10,928 nucleotides of DNA, taken from assembly GCA_027490555.1 (NCBI GenBank), contig JAIXXW010000127.1, forward strand, positions 1 through 10,928, written 5' to 3'. The notes under the pieces were generated by a model, which was not told where the DNA came from, did not search any database, and worked only from the letters and a program-made list of their open reading frames with translations. The stretch is from Comamonadaceae bacterium. GTDB lineage: Bacteria; Pseudomonadota; Gammaproteobacteria; Burkholderiales; Burkholderiaceae_C. How positions within the stretch are numbered: position 1 is the first letter of the stretch; every line of letters begins with the position of its first letter. A program made the position numbers and the translations under genes. Below are positions 5,314 through 10,928 of the stretch, one piece after another.

Positions 5314-6099
5314 CATGGCGCTGATGGCTTCGCGCACGTTGGCGTTGCTCCAGATCGCGCCTTGCAGCCAGCCCATGTGGCGCAGGCTGTCTTCGGTGCT
5401 GTGGTCGCGGGTGTAGTGCAGCACCTGCTTGGTGCCCCAGATGGCCACGGGCGGTTTGCTGGCGATCTCCTGGGCGGCTTTCAGGGCTTCGGCCACGCAG
5501 GCCTCGTGTGTGGGCAGCACGGCGTTGACCAGGCCGTGGGCCAGGGCTTTGTCGGCGCCCAGGCGGCGGCCGGTGTAGGCCAGTTCTTTGACCAGCGCCA
5601 TGGGCAGCAGCTTGGGCAGGCGCTGCAGGGTGCCCACGTCGGCCACCATACCGATGTTGATCTCCTGGATGCAAAAGAACGCATCAGCCGAGGCGTAGCG
5701 CATGCAGCAAGCGGTGACCATGTCCACCGCGCCGCCAATGCAGCCGCCGTGGATGGCCGCGATCACCGGGATGCGCAGTGCCTCCAGCAAGGTGAAGGTG
5801 TGCTGCATGTCGGTGAGCAGGTCGTACACGGCCGAGCGGCCCTCGGCGCTGCTGTCGTCCATGGCAATGGCGCTGCCAAAGGTCTGCAGGTCCATGCCGG
5901 CGCTGAAGTGTTTGCCGGTGCTCGAGATCACCAGCGCCCTGGCGGTGCCGGCTTTGTGGATCTCGGTCAGCACCTCGTGCAGCTCGCGCCAGAAGGTGGG
6001 GTGCATGGTGTTCATCGCCTCGGGGCGGTTGAGCACCAGGTGGGCGATGTGGCCGTGGGGGCCTTCATTCGTCAGGGAAAAGCAGCTGAGTTTGTTCAT
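5248..6099 (-). CDS. Crotonase-family enzyme, probable dienoyl-CoA isomerase
   Basis: The 283-residue product has the crotonase fold. An oxyanion-hole segment GKHFSAGMDLQTFG lies at 62-75, and the second half is HGGCIGGAVDMVTACC (117-132). D126, E146 and D154 have the same 20- and 8-residue spacing as the three catalytic acids of delta3,5-delta2,4-dienoyl-CoA isomerase (ECH1 type). The stretch IGMVADVGTLQRLPKLLP (149-166) is typical of that subgroup. It would shift double bonds during beta-oxidation of unsaturated acyl-CoAs with odd-position double bonds. A plain enoyl-CoA hydratase is less likely but possible. The ATG at 6099 has a strong GAGGAGA ribosome-binding site 6 bases upstream, so longer in-frame starts are rejected. 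Its last 21 codons are duplicated at 4184-4249. It appears monocistronic. Confidence 0.9.
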   Translation of the reverse strand: MNKLSCFSLTNEGPHGHIAHLVLNRPEAMNTMHPTFWRELHEVLTEIHKAGTARALVISSTGKHFSAGMDLQTFGSAIAMDDSSAEGRSAVYDLLTDMQHTFTLLEALRIPVIAAIHGGCIGGAVDMVTACCMRYASADAFFCIQEINIGMVADVGTLQRLPKLLPMALVKELAYTGRRLGADKALAHGLVNAVLPTHEACVAEALKAAQEIASKPPVAIWGTKQVLHYTRDHSTEDSLRHMGWLQGAIWSNANVREAISAMQQKREANFAPLPALKGFREFG

Positions 6100-6181
6100 G
6101 GTTGTCTCCTCAGGGCAATTTAGCAGTGGGTCGCGGGCGTTGCTGTCACGGCTTTGACCTTGGTGGGTCGGGTTCGCCAAT

Positions 6182-6208
6182 TTTTGTAAATGATAGTAAT
6201 ATACAAAA
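6182..6208. promoter_or_regulatory. Inverted repeat at the brnT start (probable operator)
   Basis: TTTTGTA (6182-6188) is inverted exactly at TACAAAA (6202-6208), with a 13-base A/T-rich spacer, ending one base before the brnT ATG. The spacer side includes TAATAT (6197-6202), a possible -10 box with only a poor -35 (TTCGCC, 6173-6178). Autoregulation by the ribbon-helix-helix antitoxin at such a site is expected for brnTA operons. The site also lies upstream of the divergent crotonase gene. Confidence 0.5.
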
Positions 6209-6209
6209 C

Positions 6210-6512
6210 ATGATGGATCTCTCAACCATTGTCGGCTTTGAATGGGATGCCGGTAACGAGCGAAAAAATGACAAGCATGGGGTCAGCATGGCCGAGGCCG
6301 AGCAGGTTTTTTTCAATTCGCCCTTGCTTTTATTGGACGACGTTGCGCACAGCCAGAGTGAGGCCCGGCTTCATGCGCTGGGCGCGACGGATGAAGGGCG
6401 ACGATTGCACATCACGTTCACCCTGCGCCGATCGGGTGAGTTGATTCGCGTGATTTCAGCGCGGGACATGCACAGAAAGGAGCGCAGTGTTTATGAACAA
6501 GCAGACAAGTAA
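6210..6512 (+). CDS. brnT: BrnT-type toxin
   Basis: This 100-residue protein carries the BrnT signatures in order: FEWDAGNERKNDKHGVSMAE (10-29, including the WD...KN..KHGV block), a central REEAR-like segment SQSEARLHALG, and the terminal ISARDMHRKERSVYEQ (83-97). BrnT is a RelE-like ribonuclease that inhibits translation. The ATG at 6210 (a second follows at 6213) is chosen because homology begins right after it and an operator-like repeat ends one base before. Upstream in-frame codons belong to the crotonase leader. No Shine-Dalgarno sequence precedes it. The 3' end overlaps the antitoxin gene by 20 bases. Confidence 0.92.
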   Translation: MMDLSTIVGFEWDAGNERKNDKHGVSMAEAEQVFFNSPLLLLDDVAHSQSEARLHALGATDEGRRLHITFTLRRSGELIRVISARDMHRKERSVYEQADK

Positions 6513-6777
6513 GAAGCCGATTCCCAAGTTCAAGACAGAGGCGCAGGAACGCGCTTACTGGGAATCAGATCCGAATGGACAAGATTCCACCGCGCTGGTG
6601 GACTGGTCCAAAGCGAAAAAGGTCAGTTTGCCTAACCTGCGTCCGACCACCAAGACGATTTCCTTGCGTCTTCCCCAACATTTGCTCGACAGCATCAAGG
6701 TGGCGGCCAACGCCCGGGATGTGCCGTACCAATCGCTCATCAAGGTTTGGCTGCAGGAAAAATTGCACAGCCAATGA
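6493..6777 (+). CDS. brnA: BrnA/CopG-type antitoxin
   Basis: This 94-residue partner of BrnT has a charged N-terminal half including ERAYWESD and VDWSKAKKV, which in the family wraps the toxin. Its C-terminal ribbon-helix-helix is TTKTISLRLPQHLLDSIKVA followed by RDVPYQSLIKVWLQEKL. The ATG at 6493 is preferred to GTG at 6487, as AAAGGAG (6476-6482) sits 10 bases upstream of the ATG and only 4 from the GTG. It overlaps brnT, so expression is coupled, but unlike brnT it has its own clear ribosome-binding site. This would favour an antitoxin excess. It converges on dinB with a 14-base gap. Confidence 0.88.
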   Translation: MNKQTSKKPIPKFKTEAQERAYWESDPNGQDSTALVDWSKAKKVSLPNLRPTTKTISLRLPQHLLDSIKVAANARDVPYQSLIKVWLQEKLHSQ

Positions 6778-6791
6778 TTGCGCTGGGTGGT

Positions 6792-8060
6792 TCAATCGTC
6801 AGTGAACAGCAGGGTTTGAGATCCGTGCTCGGTCTCTTCAGCGGCCATGGGCGGGTGGTTCGAGGCATGTAAGTCCTGCGCCTTGACCAGCGCGCCCACC
6901 CGCACGCCCAAAAGCCGGATGCGGCGTGACAGATCCACCCGCTTGAGGCACTGGCCGGCCACTTGGCGGATGCGCTGGGCGTCTGCGGTGTATTCGGTCA
7001 GGGTCTGGTCGCGGGTGACGGCCTGGAAGTTGTCATAGCGCAGCTTGATGCCGATGGTTTTGCCAGCGTAGCCTTTGCGCTGCAGGTCGGCCGCCACCTG
7101 CTGGCACAGGCGGGTGAAGATGGCCCCCAGTTCTTCGCGGTCGCGCACGGCGTGCAGGTCGCGCTCAAAGGTGGTTTCGCGGCTCATGCTGACGGGCTCG
7201 CTCTCGGTCTCCACCGGGCGGTCGTCGCGGCCCCAGGCTGCTTCGTGCAGCCAGGCGCCGTAGCTTTTGCCAAAGTTGTCAATCAGCCAAGCCGGGTCGC
7301 GCGCGGCCAGGTCGCCGATGGTGTGGATGCCAAAGCCCTTGAGTTTTTCATCGGCCTTGGGGCCCACGCCGTTGATCTTGCGGCAGGCCAGGGGCCAGAT
7401 CAGGGTTTGCAGGTCTGCCTCGTGCACGACCGAGATGCCGTTGGGTTTGTTGAACTCGCTGGCCATTTTGGCGATGAGTTTGTTGGGCGCCACACCCACC
7501 GAGCAGGTCAGGCCTGTGGCCTCAAAAATGCTTTTTTGGATCAGGCGCGCCAGCACGCGCCCGCCTTCGCGCTGGCCGCCGGGCACCTCAGTAAAGTCGA
7601 TGTAGACCTCGTCCACGCCCCGGTCCTGCATGACGGGGGCGATGTCGGTGATGATGCTTTTGAAGGTGCGCGAGAAGTGCCGATAGCGCTCAAAGTCCAC
7701 CGGCAGCAAGATGGCCTGCGGGCAGAGCTTGGCGGCTTTCATCAGCCCCATGGCCGAGCCGATGCCGAACTGCCGCGCGGCATAGGTGGCGGTGGTGATC
7801 ACGCCACGCCCGGTGTAGCCGCCGATGCGCGGGAAAAAGTCCACCGGGATGCGGTCCAGCCGCTGGGCAAAAGATTCTTCGGTCCACTCGCCATCTGGGT
7901 AGGCCGCCTGCAGCTTGCCCAGCAGGTCGTCTTCTTTGCGCCGGCCGCCGCCAATGACCACCGGCAGGCCCTTGAGCTGCGGATAGCGCAGCAACTCGCA
8001 AGACGCGTAAAACGCATCCATGTCGAGGTGGGCAATGCGGCGGGTCAGGGCAGAGGTCAC
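6792..8060 (-). CDS. dinB: DNA polymerase IV (Y-family translesion polymerase)
   Basis: This 422-residue error-prone polymerase copies damaged templates. The catalytic acids are D13 and D15 (HLDMDAFYAS, 11-20) and D150/E151 (GVDEVYIDF). The thumb helix-hairpin-helix is seen in ACRKINGVGPKADEKLKGFG. The C-terminal QTLLF (415-419) is a beta-clamp-binding motif. Compared with E. coli DinB there is an extra segment of about 43 residues (roughly 42-84) between the IGG strand and GRGVITTATYAAR, rich in acidic and aromatic residues. The GTG at 8060 is chosen because it begins shortly before the first catalytic strand. The longer open frame to 8513 overlaps the next gene out of frame and is discarded. 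It lies 29 bases downstream of the hydroxy-acid dehydrogenase and may be co-transcribed. No LexA box was recognised nearby. Confidence 0.92.
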   Translation of the reverse strand: MTSALTRRIAHLDMDAFYASCELLRYPQLKGLPVVIGGGRRKEDDLLGKLQAAYPDGEWTEESFAQRLDRIPVDFFPRIGGYTGRGVITTATYAARQFGIGSAMGLMKAAKLCPQAILLPVDFERYRHFSRTFKSIITDIAPVMQDRGVDEVYIDFTEVPGGQREGGRVLARLIQKSIFEATGLTCSVGVAPNKLIAKMASEFNKPNGISVVHEADLQTLIWPLACRKINGVGPKADEKLKGFGIHTIGDLAARDPAWLIDNFGKSYGAWLHEAAWGRDDRPVETESEPVSMSRETTFERDLHAVRDREELGAIFTRLCQQVAADLQRKGYAGKTIGIKLRYDNFQAVTRDQTLTEYTADAQRIRQVAGQCLKRVDLSRRIRLLGVRVGALVKAQDLHASNHPPMAAEETEHGSQTLLFTDD

Positions 8061-8089
8061 CCTTGGAGCATAGCGCGAGCCAACGGCCT

Positions 8090-9244
8090 TCAGGCGGTGG
8101 GGAAGGTGCCGGGCAGCAGGATGTTTTTGTCCACGTTCTGGATGTTGGTGTGGCCGCAAAAGGCCATGGTCACGTCCAGCTCTTTGTGGATAATCTGCAG
8201 GGCTTTGGTGACACCGGCTTCGCCCATGGCGCCCAGGCCGTAGACCATGGCGCGGCCGATCATGGTGCCTTTGGCGCCCAGGGCCCAGGCCTTGAGCACG
8301 TCCTGGCCCGAACGGATGCCGCCGTCCATCCAGACTTCGATCTGGCTGCCCACGGCCGCGACGATGGCCGGCAGGGCCTCGATGCTGCTGGGCGCGCCGT
8401 CGAGCTGGCGGCCACCGTGGTTGCTCACCACGATCGCGTCGGCCCCGCTGGCCACGGCCAGCTTGGCGTCTTCCACGTCCATGATGCCCTTGAGGATGAG
8501 CTTGCCGCCCCATTGTTTCTTGACCCAGGCGATGTCGTCCCAGTCCAGGGTCGGGTCAAACTGCTCGTTGGTCCAGGAGGCCAGCGAGTGCATGTCGGTC
8601 ACGGCCTTGACGTGGCCCACCAGGTTGCCAAAGGTGCGGCGCTTCGTGCCGGCCATCCCTAAGCACCAACGCGGCTTGGTCATCAGGTTGAGGATGTTGG
8701 CGATGGTGGGGCGGGGGGGCGCGGTCAGGCCGTTTTTGAGGTCTTTGTGGCGCTGGCCGATCACCTGCAAGTCGAGCGTGAGCACCATGGCGCTCACGTT
8801 GGCGGCTTTGCAGCGCTCGATCATGCGGGCCATGGCCTCGCGGTCGCGCATCATGTAGAGCTGGAACCAAAACGGCGCCTGGGTGTGGGCGGCGATGTCT
8901 TCGATCGAGCAGATGCTCATGGTCGACAGGGTGAAGGGGATGCCGAATTTTTTGGCGGCCATGGCGGCGTGCATTTCGCCGTCGGCATGCTGCATGCCCG
9001 TCAGGCCCACGGGGGCGATGCAGACGGGCATTTTGGTGTCGATGCCGACCATCTTGGTGGCGGTGCTGCGGTTTTCCATGTTGACGGCCACGCGCTGGCG
9101 CAGCTTGATCTTGTGGAAGTCGCTCTCGTTGGCGCGGTAGGTGCCTTCGGTCCAGGAGCCGCTGTCGGCGTAGTCGTAAAACATGCGTGGCACGCGCTTT
9201 TCGGCCAGAACGCGCAGGTCTTCGATGTTGGTGATCACGGGCAT
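8090..9244 (-). CDS. FMN-dependent alpha-hydroxy-acid dehydrogenase
   Basis: The 384-residue enzyme belongs to the L-lactate dehydrogenase (LldD)/glycolate oxidase/mandelate dehydrogenase family, which oxidises an alpha-hydroxy acid to a keto acid using FMN. All seven family active-site positions are present: Y25 (FYDYADSGS), Y130 (WFQLY), D158 (LTLDL), R165 (IGQRHKD), K252 (LILKGI), H276 and R279 (SNHGGRQLD). The FMN phosphate loop WMDGGIRSGQD (305-315) is intact. Substrate cannot be assigned: length fits LldD, but the loop near 175-205 is not diagnostic. The ATG at 9244 has AGGAG 8 bases upstream. The 141-base gap to the uronate dehydrogenase (9245-9385) contains a 13-base palindrome (9365-9377) just after that gene, without a T-run, so a terminator there is uncertain. 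Confidence 0.92.
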   Translation of the reverse strand: MPVITNIEDLRVLAEKRVPRMFYDYADSGSWTEGTYRANESDFHKIKLRQRVAVNMENRSTATKMVGIDTKMPVCIAPVGLTGMQHADGEMHAAMAAKKFGIPFTLSTMSICSIEDIAAHTQAPFWFQLYMMRDREAMARMIERCKAANVSAMVLTLDLQVIGQRHKDLKNGLTAPPRPTIANILNLMTKPRWCLGMAGTKRRTFGNLVGHVKAVTDMHSLASWTNEQFDPTLDWDDIAWVKKQWGGKLILKGIMDVEDAKLAVASGADAIVVSNHGGRQLDGAPSSIEALPAIVAAVGSQIEVWMDGGIRSGQDVLKAWALGAKGTMIGRAMVYGLGAMGEAGVTKALQIIHKELDVTMAFCGHTNIQNVDKNILLPGTFPTA

Positions 9245-9385
9245 GGGTTAACTCCTGCAGATGCGGGCAATTTTGAAAAGTCGCCCATGGTAGCCGCAGG
9301 CCTGGCCGGGCGTTGTGAAACTTGAGACAGCCGGTTTGAAATTTCTTGTGGGCTGGCCGGTAGGCCTGGGGCCCAGGGTGGCTGG

Positions 9386-10207
9386 TCAGCCGTGGGGTGT
9401 GGCCTTGACGAAGGCGCCGCCTTGGTAGATGGCGGCTGGATCATTCTTGTCGATGGTTTGCTGGCGCGCTTCGACGGCCGGACGGAACGGGTCCGACGAA
9501 TCCACAGGCCGGTAGCCGATGTGTTTGGCGTGCGTGTTGTCCCACCAGGTGGTCTGGTTGTCCGACATGCCGTAGATGATGGTGTGGCCGACGATGGGGG
9601 CGGTGAGGGCGGCCACCACCAGGCGTTCGAGGTCGTCAAAGCTCAACCAGGTGGCCAGCATGCGGCGGTCCTTGGGTTCGGCAAACGAGGAGCCGATGCG
9701 CAGGCTGACGGTCTCGATGCCCCAGCGGTCCCAGTAGAGCTGGGCCAGGTCTTCGCCAAAGGCTTTGGACAGGCCATAAAAGCCATCGGGCTTGGGCGGC
9801 ATACGGGTGTTGACGACTTCGTCCTGGCGGTAAAAGCCGGTCACATGGTTGGAGCTGGCGAACACGATGCGCTGCACGCCCTTCAGGCGTGCGGCTTCGT
9901 AGAGGTTGACCATGCCCACGATGTTGCCCGCCAGAATCGGCGCCCAGGGCTGCTCGGTCGAGACGCCGCCCATGTGCACCACCGCGTTCACGCCGTCCAG
10001 CAGGGCCATCATCTGGTCCTTGTCCTCCAGCGAGGCGAGTTGGACTTCTTCTCCGGGCTGGGCGGGTTCGAGCTCGCGGCGGTGGCTCACGCGCAGCACG
10101 TCGCAATAGGCTTTGAGGCGGGGGCGCAGTTCCTTGCCCAGGTTGCCGCCAGCGCCGGTGAGCAACAAGCGGGGAAAGCGGATGGCGGAGGCAGGCGGGT
10201 TCAGCAT
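9386..10207 (-). CDS. udh: Uronate dehydrogenase (SDR family)
   Basis: The 273-residue NAD-dependent short-chain dehydrogenase closely resembles characterised uronate dehydrogenases, which oxidise D-galacturonate or D-glucuronate at C1 to the aldarolactone. It shows the nucleotide-binding LLLTGAGGNLGKEL (14-27), the VHMGGVS stretch (77-83), the catalytic block VFASSNHVTGFY (115-126) with S119, and the YxxxK pair Y144/K148 (GFYGLSKAFGED). NQTTWWDNTHAKHIGY is the characteristic C-terminal signature that separates Udh from general epimerases. The ATG at 10207 lies 17 bases after the aldolase stop, with only a weak AAGG upstream, so translation is probably coupled. Together with the aldolase it suggests an oxidative uronate/aldarate route. 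Confidence 0.88.
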   Translation of the reverse strand: MLNPPASAIRFPRLLLTGAGGNLGKELRPRLKAYCDVLRVSHRRELEPAQPGEEVQLASLEDKDQMMALLDGVNAVVHMGGVSTEQPWAPILAGNIVGMVNLYEAARLKGVQRIVFASSNHVTGFYRQDEVVNTRMPPKPDGFYGLSKAFGEDLAQLYWDRWGIETVSLRIGSSFAEPKDRRMLATWLSFDDLERLVVAALTAPIVGHTIIYGMSDNQTTWWDNTHAKHIGYRPVDSSDPFRPAVEARQQTIDKNDPAAIYQGGAFVKATPHG

Positions 10208-10224
10208 GGCAAGGGCCTTGGGTG

Positions 10225-10928
10225 TCAGGATTTGAAGCGGCCTGCCAGGGCGGTGGCGCTGTCGCGCAGCACGTTCTGGTCGGCCCCTACGGCCACGAAC
10301 AGGCAGCCTTGGTCCACATAGTGCCGGGCCAGGGCTTCGTCGCCGGTCAGGATGCCTGCGGCTTTGCCGCAGGCGCGGATGCGGGCGATGGACTCGTCAA
10401 TGACTTGGAGCACGTCCGGGTGTTTGGGGTTGCCCAGGTGGCCCAAAGCGGCCGACAGGTCCCCCGGGCCGATGAACACGCCGTCCACCCCGTCCACGTT
10501 GGCGATGGCTTCGATGTTGTGCAGGCCCTGCACGGTTTCGACCTGCAGCAGCAGGCAAATTTGTTCGCTGCTGTGTTGGGCATAGCCTTTCACGCGGCCA
10601 TAGTGGCTGGCGCGCGGCGCCCCCGCAAAGCCGCGCACACCGTGGGGCGGGTAACGGGTGTAGGACACGGCTTGCTGGGCTTCTGCCTCGGTCTGGATGT
10701 AGGGCACCAGCAGGGTTTGCACGCCCACATCGAGCAGGCGTTTGAAGGTCACCATGTCGTTCCACGGGGGGCGCACGATGGGGCTGGTGGGGCTGCCCTT
10801 CATGGCTTGCAGCTGGCCCAGGATTTCGCCCAGGTCGTTGGGCGAGTGCTCCATGTCCAGCAGCAGCCAGTCAAAGCCGCAGTGCGCCAGGATTTCGGTG
10901 CTGATGTTGCTGCACAGGTGCGACCACA
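10225..10928 (-). CDS. HpcH/HpaI-family aldolase, 5' end outside window
   Basis: The frame runs to the window edge, so about the first 20 residues are missing. The visible 233 residues show the class II pyruvate-aldolase plan. LLLDMEHSPND carries the catalytic His, IVRPPW the substrate Arg, LLQVET the metal-binding Glu, and DGVFIGPGDLSAALGHLG the metal-binding Asp. Members include 4-hydroxy-2-oxoheptanedioate aldolase (HpaI) and 5-keto-4-deoxy-D-glucarate aldolase (GarL), which use a divalent metal and release pyruvate. Next to a uronate dehydrogenase the GarL-like role (to pyruvate plus tartronate semialdehyde) is the more likely, but HpaI-like use on aromatics cannot be excluded. It is the upstream gene of the pair, and the promoter lies beyond the window. 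An ATG at 10854 is internal, as homology continues upstream of it. Confidence 0.88.
   Translation of the reverse strand, partial: WSHLCSNISTEILAHCGFDWLLLDMEHSPNDLGEILGQLQAMKGSPTSPIVRPPWNDMVTFKRLLDVGVQTLLVPYIQTEAEAQQAVSYTRYPPHGVRGFAGAPRASHYGRVKGYAQHSSEQICLLLQVETVQGLHNIEAIANVDGVDGVFIGPGDLSAALGHLGNPKHPDVLQVIDESIARIRACGKAAGILTGDEALARHYVDQGCLFVAVGADQNVLRDSATALAGRFKS

Noticed and set aside
4809..5416. Plus-strand open frames across REP cluster 2
   Set aside because: They also encode repeated peptides from the palindromes and run into the antisense of the crotonase gene.
5134..6123. Plus-strand open frame of 329 codons
   Set aside because: It is antisense to the crotonase gene and starts inside a REP unit.
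6963..8243. Plus-strand open frame of 426 codons
   Set aside because: It is antisense to dinB. Long stop-free shadows are expected in GC-rich genes, and the minus strand carries clear catalytic motifs.
8061..8513. Upstream extension of the dinB reading frame
   Set aside because: The extension is low-complexity Arg/Gly-rich sequence overlapping the hydroxy-acid dehydrogenase out of frame. DinB homology starts only after 8060.
9365..9377. Palindrome CCTGGGGCCCAGG after udh as a terminator
   Set aside because: The loop would be a single base and no T-run follows on the transcribed strand, so a factor-independent terminator is not supported.
9392..10321. Plus-strand open frame of 309 codons
   Set aside because: It is antisense to the uronate dehydrogenase, with Val/Gly/His-rich shadow composition and no family resemblance.

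Overview
The window looks like chromosomal DNA of a Gram-negative betaproteobacterium, probably Burkholderiales and most like Comamonadaceae. This rests on GC-rich genes with strong G/C third-position bias at 6.8-10.9 kb, on the family resemblance of the metabolic genes, and on REP-like palindromes with a TGTGGGAG head. No rRNA or tRNA is present to fix the taxon.

The left part (1-6777) is an accessory region full of toxin-antitoxin (TA) genes and gene wreckage. It opens with a decayed locus: the C-terminus of a RelB-type antitoxin, a relE with its middle deleted and its two ends in different frames, and the tail of an XRE helix-turn-helix gene (1-399). Next, on the minus strand, comes a DNA-modification cluster. 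It holds a truncated MmeI-type restriction-modification gene (2813-3049), an intact ParB/Srx-fold protein (1480-2826) and an intact D12-class adenine methyltransferase (536-1411). Diverging from it is a Phd-type/PIN-domain TA pair (3228-3898).

Between 3.87 and 5.31 kb two copies of one segment flank a higBA module. Each copy carries the end of the PIN toxin gene, a cluster of REP palindromes, and the 3' end of a crotonase gene. The full crotonase (5248-6099) follows the second copy. A brnT/brnA pair (6210-6777) closes the accessory part.

The right part (6792-10928) is ordinary chromosome, all on the minus strand. In transcription order it holds an HpcH/HpaI-type aldolase (cut by the window edge), a uronate dehydrogenase, an FMN-dependent alpha-hydroxy-acid dehydrogenase and a Y-family DNA polymerase IV. 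Uronate dehydrogenase oxidises uronic acids to aldarolactones. A class II HpaI/GarL-type aldolase can cleave the later keto-deoxy-aldarate to pyruvate and tartronate semialdehyde, so the first two genes probably serve sugar-acid catabolism.

Most notable are the duplicated REP segments bracketing higBA, a compensatory base-pair swap between the two REP subtypes, the ruined relE and MmeI genes, and toxin-first TA operons whose toxins lack a Shine-Dalgarno sequence.
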